Source: Marinomonas sp. MED121
GTDB taxonomy: Bacteria > Pseudomonadota > Gammaproteobacteria > Pseudomonadales > Marinomonadaceae
Reading direction: 5' to 3'
DNA length: 64,000 nt
NCBI RefSeq assembly: GCF_000153025.1
Contig: NZ_CH672429.1
Coordinates: 1,356,226 to 1,420,225 of the forward strand
Shown: positions 45,325 to 55,069 of the stretch, piece after piece
Numbering within the stretch: the first letter of the stretch is position 1
How the letters are laid out: each line of letters starts with the position of its first letter
The notes under the pieces: model-generated
What the model was told of the DNA's origin: nothing
The model's input: the letters and a program-made list of their open reading frames with translations, nothing else
Databases searched by the model: none
Position numbers and translations under genes: made by a program

Positions 45325-46329
45325 CTAAAATATTTCGTCAGGAGTCAGCTCAAATGTCGCAGCATCATCGTCATTACCATCGATTTCAGAGTTTTCAAAA
45401 GCATTATTAAAGCTATCAAAGGCATTATTAAAACGCGCTTCTGAGAGATCATTTTGCTTAATAATCAGCTCAACTCGACGGTTACTGGCACGATTAAAAA
45501 AGGTGTCGTTTGGTGCTAATGGTCTAGTATCTGCATAACCTGTCACAGAAAAACGTTTCTGCTCTAACTGCCCTGTAGCGAATAACTCTTCGGCAACAGA
45601 AATGGCACGCGCTGATGATAACTGCCAGTTAGAACCAAAACGTCCACTATTGACGGGAATGTTATCTGTATGGCCTTCCACTGCAATCGTACCTTGAATA
45701 CCAATTAGCACGTCTCGAATCATGTCAATAATGGGGATAAAGTCAAAATTCAACTCGGCAGAGCCTGATTCAAATGAACCCTTTTCTTTTAAGCGAATAG
45801 TAATAGTACGCTCTTGCGTTTCTACCTCAACGGTCCCCTTAGAGATTTCCTCCCTTAAAACAGAGGAAATTTGTTTAGCATCTTCTTCTGTTTGCTTAAC
45901 CTGTTTTTCTCTTTCAAGGTCAGCAGTTGACTTATCAACATATGCTTCCCCTTGAGCACCAACACCCTCTTTTTCATTTAAATCGTCTTCACCAGGTTTA
46001 CATAGAACCTCAAGTGTATTTTCAGGCCTTTCATCTACTTTCTGACGAACTTCATTTATAGGTGTTGGCTCAGGCTTACCTGGGCTAAATTCTTGCGCGA
46101 TAATAGAGGTACCAGTCGGAATCGATTTCGCTTCAATTTGCTTTTGCACACCAAAAGCTTCTCGCATAGAACCAGCAAGCTGTTTAAATTTCAACACATC
46201 CATTTCGGCAAAAGACAGTAGCAATACAAAGAAACACATTAATAGCGACATCAAGTCGGCGAATGTTCCCATGTAGGCGGGGAGTCCCTCGATACACTCG
46301 GGGCATTCCGATTCTTCTTCATCACTCAT
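45325..46329 (-). CDS. pomB: Flagellar stator protein PomB (sodium-type MotB)
   Basis: PomB pairs with PomA to form the sodium-driven flagellar stator channel. The N-terminal segment YMGTFADLMSLLMCFFVLLLSF spans the membrane, with Asp25 as the ion-binding residue. The GTSIIAQEFSPGKPEPTPI plug region is like Vibrio PomB. The OmpA-like peptidoglycan-binding domain (about 180-300) has TIAVEGHTDNIPV and SNWQLSSARAISVAE, then NRASNRRVELII. The C-terminal 40 residues are an unusual acidic Asn/Phe-rich tail with an FNNAFDSFNNAFEN repeat and a run of Asp, beyond the family end. It follows pomA after 30 bases. Confidence 0.95.
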   Translation of the reverse strand: MSDEEESECPECIEGLPAYMGTFADLMSLLMCFFVLLLSFAEMDVLKFKQLAGSMREAFGVQKQIEAKSIPTGTSIIAQEFSPGKPEPTPINEVRQKVDERPENTLEVLCKPGEDDLNEKEGVGAQGEAYVDKSTADLEREKQVKQTEEDAKQISSVLREEISKGTVEVETQERTITIRLKEKGSFESGSAELNFDFIPIIDMIRDVLIGIQGTIAVEGHTDNIPVNSGRFGSNWQLSSARAISVAEELFATGQLEQKRFSVTGYADTRPLAPNDTFFNRASNRRVELIIKQNDLSEARFNNAFDSFNNAFENSEIDGNDDDAATFELTPDEIF

Positions 46330-46359
46330 GAGTTAGGTATTCCAGCAGCTAAATTGCTT

Positions 46360-47115
46360 TTATTCACGTTCAATACGTTTGCCTTCGGCAATATAGGTTT
46401 TCAGTAGACCATCAATTACACGAGGGTTTTGACCTGCTTGAATAGCAAGCAAGGCATCAATAATCAATTGTTGTGCTTTTAGCTCTTCGTTTGCCCGATT
46501 TTCAAGCTTTGCCTGAATCGGTATAGCAACCATATTTGCGAGCATAGCGCCATAGAGTGTCGTTAAAAGCGCAACCGCCATCGCAGGACCAATGGACTTG
46601 GGATCATCCATGTTAGCAAGCATCTGAACCAAGCCGATCAGAGTCCCTATCATCCCCATAGCAGGGCCTGTATCACCTAAAGCCTTGAAAACTTTAGCGC
46701 CAGCATCATGTCGTTCAAAAGCCATTTTCATGTCTTTATTCATTTGGCTTTTAACAACAGAGCCGTCATGACCGTCCACAAGCATTTGTATGCCCTTAGA
46801 CATGAAAGGGTGACTAACATCCATACCTTCAAGAGACAGGAGACCACCTTTACGGGCAGCATCAGCAAGATTGAAAATTTCATCGATAAGCGCATCGAGT
46901 GGTACGCTTTTAAACATGAAGGCTTTAGCCGCCACTTTACCTGCACCGAGAAACTGACTCAGCGGGTACTGCATTAGCACTACAAAAGTAGAACCGATTA
47001 ACACAATTAGGCAGGAGGCGGGGTCCAAAAACATACCCGCAGAACCACCTAATATGATTGCCGAAATGATGATCGCAAACGACCCAACCAAACCGACTAA
47101 CGTTGCTAAATCCAA
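46360..47115 (-). CDS. pomA: Flagellar stator protein PomA (sodium-type MotA)
   Basis: PomA is the four-helix inner-membrane subunit of the sodium-driven stator. The 251 residues match Vibrio PomA closely: MDLATLVGLVGSFAIIISAIILGG at the start, FMFKSVPLDALIDEIFNLADAARKGG, GDTGPAMGMIGTLIGLVQML, NMDDPKSIGPAMAVALLTTLYGA, and AIQAGQNPRVIDGLLKTYI near the C terminus. The start is TTG with an AGGAG site upstream (near 47121-47125). It is followed by pomB, and xseB is divergent. The pomAB genes beside xseB-ispA-dxs are familiar from marine gammaproteobacteria. Confidence 0.96.
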   Translation of the reverse strand: MDLATLVGLVGSFAIIISAIILGGSAGMFLDPASCLIVLIGSTFVVLMQYPLSQFLGAGKVAAKAFMFKSVPLDALIDEIFNLADAARKGGLLSLEGMDVSHPFMSKGIQMLVDGHDGSVVKSQMNKDMKMAFERHDAGAKVFKALGDTGPAMGMIGTLIGLVQMLANMDDPKSIGPAMAVALLTTLYGAMLANMVAIPIQAKLENRANEELKAQQLIIDALLAIQAGQNPRVIDGLLKTYIAEGKRIERE

Positions 47116-47284
47116 ACTAATCTCCTAACGAGTAGATTGCTATGCCAAACTTGGTACAATTCTAAACCAAAGTAATGAGATAGGGTTAGACCCTTACTCT
47201 AGATTTTTGTATTTCTTACAGCAGAAAGCTCGAAGAATAATCAATTTTCTGTTACAAAATGTAGTCTTATTAAGAGAATATACT

Positions 47285-47527
47285 ATGTCACGTAAAACCA
47301 GCGTTCGACACTTCGAAGATAATTTGGTTGAGTTAGACAATATAGTCAACCAGTTAGAGTCAAATCAATTATCTCTTGAAGATGCTTTAAAAGCATTTGA
47401 AAAAGGCGTCAAACTCAGTAAAGATTGCCAATCTGTACTTACTCAAGCGGAACAGAAAGTACAAATATTACTTGAGCAACAGGGCAATGAAAGCCTAGAG
47501 CCTTTTGATCCGGAACCGAATCAGTGA
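47285..47527 (+). CDS. xseB: Exodeoxyribonuclease VII small subunit
   Basis: XseB binds the large subunit XseA to make exonuclease VII, which digests single-stranded DNA. The frame opens with TTG at 47207, but the family start is ATG 47285, giving 80 residues as in E. coli. The two-helix core reads FEDNLVELDNIVNQLESNQLSLEDALKAFEKGVKLSKDCQSVL, with the characteristic LE-G-LSLEDAL pattern. Its TGA overlaps the ispA GTG by four bases (GTGA), so the genes are translationally coupled. The xseA gene is not in the window. Confidence 0.93.
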   Translation: MSRKTSVRHFEDNLVELDNIVNQLESNQLSLEDALKAFEKGVKLSKDCQSVLTQAEQKVQILLEQQGNESLEPFDPEPNQ

Positions 47528-48405
47528 ACCTAAAGCAATTTTCTACCTACACCCAAAGTCGCGTCGATCAATATTTAGAACAACAACTTAGCGATTATGC
47601 TCCAGCAAATCAACTGCATAATGCAATGAGGTATAGCCTTTTTAATGGCGGTAAACGTATTCGCCCCATGTTGACTTATGCCAGTGCTCAACTGGTTGGA
47701 GACATTTCCTCTCTTACCGATGCCAGTGCTGCTGCACTAGAATCTATCCATGCATACTCTTTAATTCATGATGATTTACCCGCCATGGATAATGATGAGC
47801 TTAGACGCGGAAAGCCTACCTGTCACATCCAATTTGACGAAGCAACTGCAATTTTAGCGGGTGATGCCCTGCAAACTTTCGCTTTTGAGTTACTATCTAA
47901 CCCAACTTCAGCTCAACCTGAACTAGCCATAAAATTAATCCAAGAGCTAGTCGTTGCATCAGGTCGTAACGGCATGATTACGGGTCAAATGATAGATCTG
48001 AGTTCGGAAAATAAAAATATTAGTCTTGCTGAACTTGAACAAATGCACGTACACAAAACAGGGGCTCTGATAAAAGCCAGCGTACGTATGGGTGCACTTT
48101 CTACAGGACAGGTAAAGCCTGAGCAATTAGCGAAATTGGATGCTTATGCCCATGCAATAGGCCTAGCCTTTCAAGTTCAAGATGACATTATTGATCTAAC
48201 CAGCGACACTGAAACCTTAGGTAAAACACAGTTTTCAGATGCTGAAGCTAATAAAGCAACCTATCCTAAGTTATTAGGGTTAGATGGCGCTAAAGCCCTA
48301 GTAGTAAGGCTTCATGAGCAAGCTATTGCTCAAATTTCTGAGTTTGGTGACAAAAGCCAACCATTAACCGACCTAGCTAACTATATTATTGACCGTAACC
48401 ACTGA
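47524..48405 (+). CDS. ispA: Farnesyl diphosphate synthase
   Basis: IspA condenses dimethylallyl and isopentenyl diphosphates to farnesyl diphosphate in the cytosol. The 293 residues carry the first Asp-rich motif at 83-89 (DDLPAMD), preceded by FNGGKRIRPML, and the second (FQVQDDIIDLTSD). GDALQTFAFELL and ASGRNGMITGQMIDL fit the short-chain IspA family. The start is GTG in a four-base overlap with xseB. The dxs gene follows, so the operon provides isoprenoid precursors. Confidence 0.96.
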   Translation: MNLKQFSTYTQSRVDQYLEQQLSDYAPANQLHNAMRYSLFNGGKRIRPMLTYASAQLVGDISSLTDASAAALESIHAYSLIHDDLPAMDNDELRRGKPTCHIQFDEATAILAGDALQTFAFELLSNPTSAQPELAIKLIQELVVASGRNGMITGQMIDLSSENKNISLAELEQMHVHKTGALIKASVRMGALSTGQVKPEQLAKLDAYAHAIGLAFQVQDDIIDLTSDTETLGKTQFSDAEANKATYPKLLGLDGAKALVVRLHEQAIAQISEFGDKSQPLTDLANYIIDRNH

Positions 48406-48447
48406 TATACTAGCGCGCCAATTTGATTAATAAAGTGAAGACTCAAC

Positions 48448-50379
48448 TTGCACATGTTCGAAGAAATCCCAACGCAGCGACCTAGTACGCCGCTATTAGA
48501 CCAAATCAATTCACCAGCAAACTTAAGAGAACTGTCAAAAGAACAGCTTTCTGATCTAGTCAGCCAACTACGTGAATTTATGCTTTTTAGTGTCGGCCAG
48601 ACTGGCGGGCATTTCGGTGCAGGTCTTGGGGTAATCGAACTCACAATAGCACTTCACTATATTTATAATACGCCAGACGACAGGCTAGTATGGGACGTTG
48701 GCCATCAGACCTACCCTCATAAGATTTTAACTGGCCGACGCGAAGAATTACTCAGTATTCGTCATGAACATGGCATTTCAGGCTTTCCTAAAAGAGATGA
48801 AAGTGAATTCGATACCTTTGGGGTTGGCCATTCAAGCACTTCAATTGGCGCAGCATTAGGTATGTCCATTGCCGCTAATCGCATGGGTATAGACCGCAAA
48901 GCAGTGGCTATTATTGGCGATGGCGCCATGTCCGCAGGTATGGCATTTGAAGCGCTAAATCACGCTGGAGATGTGAATGCGGATATGATGGTTATCCTAA
49001 ATGATAACAAGATGTCCATTTCTAAACCTGTTGGTGCATTATCTAAGTATTTTGCCAGGATTTGGGCAAGCAAAACATATGCAACCGTACGCGAAAGTGG
49101 CCGAAAAGTACTGAAAGGTTTGCCTTCTGCATTAGAACTTGCCCGAAAAGCTGAAGAACACATGAAAGGTATGGTAGCACCAGGCACACTGTTTGAAGAA
49201 CTTGGGTTTAATTATATTGGTCCCATAGATGGTCATGACATGGAGTCATTGATTACTACAATTTCCAATATGAAAGATAGATCTGGCCCCCAGTTATTAC
49301 ATGTTATCACTCAAAAAGGTAAAGGCTTTGAGCCAGCTGAAGGTGACCCTATTGGTTACCATGCCATTAATAAAATTGAGCCAGAAGCACAGCCTGCCAC
49401 TCTAAAAGAGGCTAAAACCACTAAAAGCCACCCTAAATACAGCAATATATTTGGTCGCTGGTTATGTGATGCTGCCGAGAAAGACGACAGCTTAATGGCA
49501 ATTACACCTGCGATGAAAGAAGGTTCAGATTTAATCGAGTTTGCTGAGCGTTTCCCTAAACGTTATTTTGATGTTGCTATTGCTGAGCAGCATGCTGTGA
49601 CTTTAGCTGCGGGTATGGCTTGCGATGGTGTTAAACCTGTTGTTGCCATTTACTCTACCTTCTTACAAAGGGCCTACGATCAACTTATTCACGATGTCGC
49701 CCTGCAAAACCTCGATGTATTATTTGCCATTGATAGAGCAGGTTTGGTCGGTGAAGATGGACCCACTCACGCAGGTGTTTATGACCTAAGCTATTTACGT
49801 TGTATTCCAAACATGCTGGTGATGGCCCCTTCTGACGAAGATGAATGCCGTAAAATGCTGCATACTGGCTATGAATATAAAGGTCCAGCAGCTGTTCGCT
49901 ACCCAAGAGGTACAGGTATTGGCGCTGAAATCGACCCGAGTCTAAGCACATTGGCAATAGGTAAGTCACGCACCCTGCACACAGGACAAGCGAACATTCT
50001 TATCTGTGGTTTCGGCAGTCCAACGCATGCGGCTATGCAAGCTGCAAAAGCGCTTGATGCCACATTATTAGATATGCGCTTTGTAAAACCCCTCGATGGA
50101 AGCACTCTTCTTGCTTTAGCAGGTGATAAGCTTATTGTTACAGTGGAAGAAAATTCCATCATGGGTGGCGCAGGCTCTGCAGTTAGTGAGTTCTTACTAT
50201 CTAATAATATTCAGTGCCCAACCTTACATATTGGACTGCCTGATCAATATGAAGAACACGCAAGTCATAGCGCTATGCTTAAACGTGTTGGCCTTGATAA
50301 AGATGGGATTCAAAAACAAATTGCGGATAAGGTCGAAAGCCTAAAAAACACTCAAGTTATGCCTGCTGTTGAACTATAA
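48448..50379 (+). CDS. dxs: 1-deoxy-D-xylulose-5-phosphate synthase
   Basis: Dxs joins pyruvate and glyceraldehyde-3-phosphate, using thiamine diphosphate, in the first step of the MEP isoprenoid pathway. The 643 residues have [38 protein letters not shown], the cofactor motif [18 protein letters not shown] with LNDNKMSI, and the transketolase-type active site [19 protein letters not shown], then [12 protein letters not shown]. Two starts compete: TTG at 48448 has GAAG about seven bases upstream, while ATG at 48454 is 13 bases away. The TTG start is slightly favoured and adds two residues. Confidence 0.96.
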   Translation: MHMFEEIPTQRPSTPLLDQINSPANLRELSKEQLSDLVSQLREFMLFSVGQTGGHFGAGLGVIELTIALHYIYNTPDDRLVWDVGHQTYPHKILTGRREELLSIRHEHGISGFPKRDESEFDTFGVGHSSTSIGAALGMSIAANRMGIDRKAVAIIGDGAMSAGMAFEALNHAGDVNADMMVILNDNKMSISKPVGALSKYFARIWASKTYATVRESGRKVLKGLPSALELARKAEEHMKGMVAPGTLFEELGFNYIGPIDGHDMESLITTISNMKDRSGPQLLHVITQKGKGFEPAEGDPIGYHAINKIEPEAQPATLKEAKTTKSHPKYSNIFGRWLCDAAEKDDSLMAITPAMKEGSDLIEFAERFPKRYFDVAIAEQHAVTLAAGMACDGVKPVVAIYSTFLQRAYDQLIHDVALQNLDVLFAIDRAGLVGEDGPTHAGVYDLSYLRCIPNMLVMAPSDEDECRKMLHTGYEYKGPAAVRYPRGTGIGAEIDPSLSTLAIGKSRTLHTGQANILICGFGSPTHAAMQAAKALDATLLDMRFVKPLDGSTLLALAGDKLIVTVEENSIMGGAGSAVSEFLLSNNIQCPTLHIGLPDQYEEHASHSAMLKRVGLDKDGIQKQIADKVESLKNTQVMPAVEL

Positions 50380-50410
50380 AGTCAAGCGAGCGGACATAAT
50401 CTTTATCAAG

Positions 50411-50456
50411 AATGGCTCTAGGCTCTTATTAGCTAGACGACGCAACTAGAGCCATT
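50411..50456. terminator. Bidirectional hairpin between dxs and hisC
   Basis: AATGGCTCTAG (50411-50421) pairs with CTAGAGCCATT (50446-50456) around a 24-base loop. It separates convergent genes. The T run is modest. Confidence 0.7.
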
Positions 50457-50461
50457 TTCTG

Positions 50462-51538
50462 TTAGACACAAACCTTTTTCAAAGCAGCCACTAAGACTTC
50501 CATTTCAGCATCAGTGCCTATGGTAATTCGAAGATATTGATCTATCCTAGCCTTCTTACCAAAGTACCTTACTAATACACCTGCCTCTTTTAATGCCAGA
50601 TAGATATTTTCTGCTTCGTAATCTGGGTGAGTAACAAATACAAAGTTAGTTGAAGATGGAATGATTGAAAAACCAAGTGCTTCTAGCGCTTCAGTCGTCA
50701 CTTCTCGTGTTTTGATCGTTTTATTGCATAAGTCAGCAAGGTAGTCGCTGTCTTCAACAGATGCCGCAGCGCCTGCAAGCGCAACTCTATCAATAGGATA
50801 ACTGTTAAAAGAGTTTTTAAGCCTTTCTAAACCTTCGATTAAATCTGGATGCCCTAACGCATAGCCGACTCGAATCCCAGCTAAAGCCCGTGATTTAGAC
50901 AAGGTTTGTACCACTAGCAAATTAGCGTATTGGTTAACCAAACTCGCAGCACTTTGCGCGCCAAAATCGACATAGGCCTCATCGACTAATACCACTTTAT
51001 CTGGGTTAGCTATCAGCACCTGCTCGATATCATCCAAAGGCAACGCCTTACCTGTTGGAGCGTTCGGGTTAGTAATAACGACACCTGACACATCAAGATC
51101 TTGATAGTGGGTTATATCAATATCAAAGTTGTCAGTTAAAGGAATCAGCTTAGGCTCAATACCATACAAGTTGGCATACACCTTATAAAAACTATAAGTA
51201 ATATCAGCAAAAGCGAGTGGCTTGGCTTCACCTTCATTTGAAGTGAAATAACCCATAAAAGCCAACGCCAAAACCTCATCAGAGCCATTACCAACAAATA
51301 CTTGGTTAGTCTCTAGCGAATATGCATTTGCAAGCGCTGTTTTAAGCTGCATACAATTAGGGTCAGGGTAAAGACGTAAATCATCACCCACTTGCTCTTG
51401 CATAGCTGCAATGGCTTTAGGTGAAGGCCCATAAGGGCTTTCATTCGTATTAAGTTTTATATATTGCTTATCTTGTGGCTGCTCACCTGGCACATAAGGG
51501 TCTAGGTTTGCGATTTTATTAGTCCAAAAACGACTCAT
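50462..51538 (-). CDS. hisC: Histidinol-phosphate aminotransferase
   Basis: HisC is a PLP-dependent fold-type I aminotransferase that makes L-histidinol phosphate. IKLNTNESPYGPSPKA, YPDPNCMQLKTALA, GNGSDEVLALAF, NPNAPTGKALPLDD, VVLVDEAYVDFG and the Lys-bearing VQTLSKSRALAGIRVGYALG are diagnostic, and RITIGTDAEMEVLV closes the protein. The frame opens at 51550, but the ATG at 51538 has a GGAGAGG site six bases upstream. The gene stands outside any his operon. A few related aminotransferases act on aromatic amino acids, so activity is inferred. Confidence 0.94.
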   Translation of the reverse strand: MSRFWTNKIANLDPYVPGEQPQDKQYIKLNTNESPYGPSPKAIAAMQEQVGDDLRLYPDPNCMQLKTALANAYSLETNQVFVGNGSDEVLALAFMGYFTSNEGEAKPLAFADITYSFYKVYANLYGIEPKLIPLTDNFDIDITHYQDLDVSGVVITNPNAPTGKALPLDDIEQVLIANPDKVVLVDEAYVDFGAQSAASLVNQYANLLVVQTLSKSRALAGIRVGYALGHPDLIEGLERLKNSFNSYPIDRVALAGAAASVEDSDYLADLCNKTIKTREVTTEALEALGFSIIPSSTNFVFVTHPDYEAENIYLALKEAGVLVRYFGKKARIDQYLRITIGTDAEMEVLVAALKKVCV

Positions 51539-51618
51539 TATCCTCTCCAAATGAACCCAGATACGAATAATGCATTTGGGCTAATCATATTTTAAAAAAC
51601 GGTAGTAGAAATAAATAA

Positions 51619-51636
51619 GGCCTCAAAAGAGGCCCT
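51619..51636 (-). terminator. Terminator after lysS
   Basis: GGCCTC (51619-51624) pairs with GAGGCC (51629-51634) around AAAA. On the minus strand a T-rich TTATTTATTT tail follows, so this terminates the prfB-lysS transcript. Confidence 0.8.
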
Positions 51637-51662
51637 ATTGTTTAACTTTAAAGCACTCTAGA

Positions 51663-53162
51663 CTAGTCTTGGCGACGCATATGCGGGAACAAGATAACGT
51701 CACGGATAGAAGGCGCATCGGTAAACAACATAACCAAGCGGTCGATACCAATACCTTCACCAGCTGTAGGCGGAAGACCATGCTCAAGGGCATTGATATA
51801 GTCAGCATCAAAATGCATGGCTTCATCATCACCGGCATCTTTTTCAGCAACCTGCTTGTTAAAACGGTCAGCTTGATCTTCTGGGTCATTAAGCTCAGAG
51901 AAACCGTTGGCAATCTCACGACCACCCACAAAGAATTCAAAGCGATCGGTAATGAAAGGGTTATCATCATTACGACGAGCTAAAGGAGACACTTCTGCTG
52001 GGTAAGCGGTAATGAAAGTAGGCTGATCTAATTTAGATTCTGCTGTCTCTTCAAAAATTTCTGTTTGTAGCTTACCAAGCCCCCAAATAGGTTTAACCTG
52101 AATACCTAGCTTTTTAGCCACTTCTGTTGCAGCTTCTAAGGTACTGATATCGGCTTCTGTTAATTCAGGGTTAAAGTGCAAAATAGACTCAACCATGGTC
52201 ATACGAATAAAGGGTGCACCAAAGTCATACTCAGAACCTTGATAAGTGACTTTGGTCGTACCTAGCACTTTTTCAGCAACATCACGCAGCATATCTTCTG
52301 TCAGATCCATTAGATCTTTATAGTCTGCATACGCTTGGTAAAACTCTATCATAGTAAATTCTGGGTTATGACGAGTCGAAACACCTTCGTTTCTAAAGTT
52401 GCGGTTAATTTCGAAAACTCGCTCGAAGCCACCTACAACCAAGCGTTTTAGGTAAAGCTCAGGCGCAATACGCAAGAACATTTGCATATCCATCGCATTA
52501 TGATGCGTCACGAAAGGACGAGCAGAAGCGCCTCCTGGAATTGTTTGCATCATAGGGGTTTCGACTTCGGTAAAGCGACGGTCTTCAAGGAAGCGACGAA
52601 TAGTAGATACAATTTGTGAACGCATTTGGAAAGTTTTGCGAGACTCTTCATTAACGATAAGGTCAACATAACGCTGACGATAGCGTGTTTCCATGTCTGC
52701 TAAGCCTTTATGCTTATCAGGTAATGGACGCAAAGCTTTCGTTAATAAAACGGCTTCTTGCATATCAACATAAAGATCGCCTTTGCCAGATTTATGCACA
52801 GGCCCTTTAATACCAATGATATCACCAAGATCCCAAGTTTTTTGATCTGCTAATAACTCTGGGCTTAGGGCTTTACGGTTAACATAGGCTTGAATTTGGC
52901 CAGACATATCTTGCAGCAACATAAAGGCACCACGATTACGTACAATACGCCCAGCAATGCTAACTTTATGATCTAATGCTTCTAATTCAGGTTTTTCTTT
53001 ATCAGCAAATTCTTTTTGCAGGTCTTCAGCATAAGCATCACGACGGAAGTCATTAGGATAAGCATTGCCTTTTTCGCGAATGCTTGTCAGTTTAGCGCGA
53101 CGCTCTGCAATCAATTTATTGTCTTCAGTAGCGTTTTGTTCTGGGCTGTTTTCATTGGCCAT
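51663..53162 (-). CDS. lysS: Lysyl-tRNA synthetase (class II)
   Basis: LysS charges tRNA-Lys with lysine. The 499-residue class II enzyme has an N-terminal OB-fold anticodon domain (about 60-150, [25 protein letters not shown]). Class II motifs follow: motif 1 [19 protein letters not shown], motif 2 [26 protein letters not shown] and motif 3 [26 protein letters not shown]. All are standard. It lies 54 bases after prfB on the same strand, as in many gammaproteobacteria, and the two are probably co-transcribed. Confidence 0.97.
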   Translation of the reverse strand: MANENSPEQNATEDNKLIAERRAKLTSIREKGNAYPNDFRRDAYAEDLQKEFADKEKPELEALDHKVSIAGRIVRNRGAFMLLQDMSGQIQAYVNRKALSPELLADQKTWDLGDIIGIKGPVHKSGKGDLYVDMQEAVLLTKALRPLPDKHKGLADMETRYRQRYVDLIVNEESRKTFQMRSQIVSTIRRFLEDRRFTEVETPMMQTIPGGASARPFVTHHNAMDMQMFLRIAPELYLKRLVVGGFERVFEINRNFRNEGVSTRHNPEFTMIEFYQAYADYKDLMDLTEDMLRDVAEKVLGTTKVTYQGSEYDFGAPFIRMTMVESILHFNPELTEADISTLEAATEVAKKLGIQVKPIWGLGKLQTEIFEETAESKLDQPTFITAYPAEVSPLARRNDDNPFITDRFEFFVGGREIANGFSELNDPEDQADRFNKQVAEKDAGDDEAMHFDADYINALEHGLPPTAGEGIGIDRLVMLFTDAPSIRDVILFPHMRRQD

Positions 53163-53216
53163 GGTGTTTTAAATTCTCGTATAAAATAATATTTGGTTGT
53201 TTTCAATAAGGCCGTA

Positions 53217-54312
53217 TTACAGGCCTTGTTTCAAACTTGCGACAATAAATTGATCTAGGTTTCCGTCTAACACCGCACCTGTGTTTGAACTTTCAACACC
53301 GGTACGTAAGTCTTTTATGCGTGAAGAGTCTAATACATAAGAGCGAATTTGACTGCCCCATCCTATATCAGACTTGGTATCCTCAACGGCTTGCGCAGCT
53401 TCAGTACGTTTTTGCATTTCAAACTCGTACAGTTTTGCTCGCAATTGCTTCATGGCAAAATCACGGTTAGCGTGTTGAGAACGTTGATTCTGACACTGCA
53501 CAACGATTCCAGTCGGTATATGAGTAATACGTACCGCTGAATCAGTTGTATTTACGTGTTGACCACCCGCACCAGAAGATCGATAAGTATCGGTTCTCAA
53601 ATCGGCAGGATTAATGTCAATTTCAACATTATCATCGATTTCAGGTGACAAGAAGACAGAAGCAAAAGAAGTGTGACGTCGGCTACCTGAATCGAAAGGT
53701 GATTTACGCACTAATCTGTGTACACCTGTTTCTGTTCTTAGCCAACCAAAGGCATATTCACCTTCAAAACGAATTGTTGCGGATTTAATACCAGCCACAT
53801 CGCCTGCGGAGACTTCCATCAACTCAACTTTAAAACCTTTATCTTCACCCCAGCGCAAATACATGCGTAATAGCATATTTGCCCAATCTTGCGCTTCAGT
53901 TCCACCTGAGCCAGCCTGAATATCAAGAAAGGCATTGGTTGGATCCATTTCCTGAGAAAACATGCGACGAAATTCAAGTTTACTTAATTGAGCCTCTAGT
54001 TCTTCCAGCTCCATAGTGACAGCTTCAACAGAATCTTCATCGTCTTCTTCGACCGCCATATCCAAAAGCTCTTTGGCATCGACCAAACCGCTTTCCATAG
54101 TATCTAAAACACTAACAACCCCTTCTAAGGTTGAGCGCTCTTTACCTAATTTTTGGGCATAATCTGGATCATTCCAGACATTTGGGTCTTCTAGCTCTCG
54201 GCTAACTTCTTCCAGTCGTTCTTGCTTTGTTTCGTAGTCAAAGATACCCCCTAAGAGTCAGGGAGCGCTCAGACAGTTCTTTTATCTTAGATATGATCGG
54301 ATTGATTTCCAT
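53217..54312 (-). CDS. prfB: Peptide chain release factor 2 with programmed +1 frameshift
   Basis: RF2 releases peptides at UAA and UGA stop codons. Translation starts at ATG 54312 and reads 24 codons ending R-G-Y-L before an in-frame TGA (54240-54238). The sequence CTT-AGG-GGG-TAT-CTT-TGA-C has the upstream AGGGGG Shine-Dalgarno-like element and slippery CTT of the classic site. A +1 shift then continues D-Y-E-T-K and onward for 340 more residues, total 364 against 365 in E. coli. The SPF stop-codon-recognition tripeptide ([15 protein letters not shown]) and the GGQ peptidyl-release motif ([14 protein letters not shown]) are intact. The gene autoregulates because RF2 itself recognises the in-frame UGA. 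Confidence 0.97.
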
Positions 54313-54457
54313 ACTCGGCTTCAATTTGCTATAAATCAGGGTAAATATTCGTAACCTGCGATTGTAACGAATTTACCAGCATCATAAAATCCTATTAGCC
54401 TTACAATGTTTAAAAATAAACCATTTTTTAGGGTCGGATTAACAAAAAGGTATCATC

Positions 54458-54751
54458 ATGGAAAAGCCAACTGTCTCAGTCGACATACTGGGCCAAGAAT
54501 TTAAGATTAGTTGCCCAAAAGGTCACGAGTCAGAACTGCAAGATGCGGCAGAATATCTTAATAATCAAATGCGAGAAATTAAGGCGAGCGGCAAAATTAT
54601 TGGGATGGAAAAAATCGCAATAATTGCAGCACTAAATATCACCCACGACATGCTTTCAAGCCGTAAATATACTCGTAAAAACGAGCAACAGTTGCGAGAA
54701 TTAACCTCACAGCTAGATACAGCGTTAACAAATAAATCTAAAGCGGGTTAA
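54458..54751 (+). CDS. zapA: Cell division protein ZapA
   Basis: ZapA binds FtsZ and promotes bundling of the cytokinetic ring. The 97 residues fit the family: VDILGQEFKISCPKGHESELQDAAEYLNNQM is the N-terminal globular part, followed by a coiled-coil helix (KIAIIAALNITHDMLSSRK to the end). AAGG precedes the ATG by about nine bases. It is followed by the 6S RNA gene and fau, the order seen in E. coli. Confidence 0.94.
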   Translation: MEKPTVSVDILGQEFKISCPKGHESELQDAAEYLNNQMREIKASGKIIGMEKIAIIAALNITHDMLSSRKYTRKNEQQLRELTSQLDTALTNKSKAG

Positions 54752-54883
54752 CTTTAAGCTAACTCATTGATCAGGCTTTAAACAGCTTTGATTACAAAGC
54801 ATTCAAACCGATAAAATTATATTTTAGTTTGCTTTGAAAATGATATCGCACAGATGTTTTTTTATTTTTTTTACATTATACTC

Positions 54884-55067
54884 TGCCCGTTTCCTGGGTT
54901 GTACGAATCGGCTTAACGCCCTTGAGCCTATGAGTATACTCCTGGAAAGAGTCTGTGGATTTGGTGTGCATGTCCGTGCGTCGGAAAGCCTTAAAAGTCT
55001 CGATTCTTTCCTCCTTGAACCACTGGGTTCAAGGCCTATAGTCGGTGCGGCAACTTGGGAAACCCTA
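54884..55067 (+). ncRNA. ssrS: 6S RNA
   Basis: This small RNA mimics an open promoter and sequesters RNA polymerase sigma-70 holoenzyme in stationary phase. The terminal arms are complementary: 13 positions starting GTTTCC (54889-54894) pair, including GU pairs, with a segment ending GGAAAC near 55051-55063. The central region carries the conserved GTCGGAAAGCCTTAAAA and CTCCTTGAACCA followed by GGGTTCAAGG, very like E. coli 6S RNA. The length of about 184 bases equals the E. coli gene. A TACATTATA -10-like element lies at 54872-54880. It sits between zapA and fau, the usual place, and its end touches the fau start. Exact ends are estimated. Confidence 0.9.
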
Positions 55068-55069
55068 TC

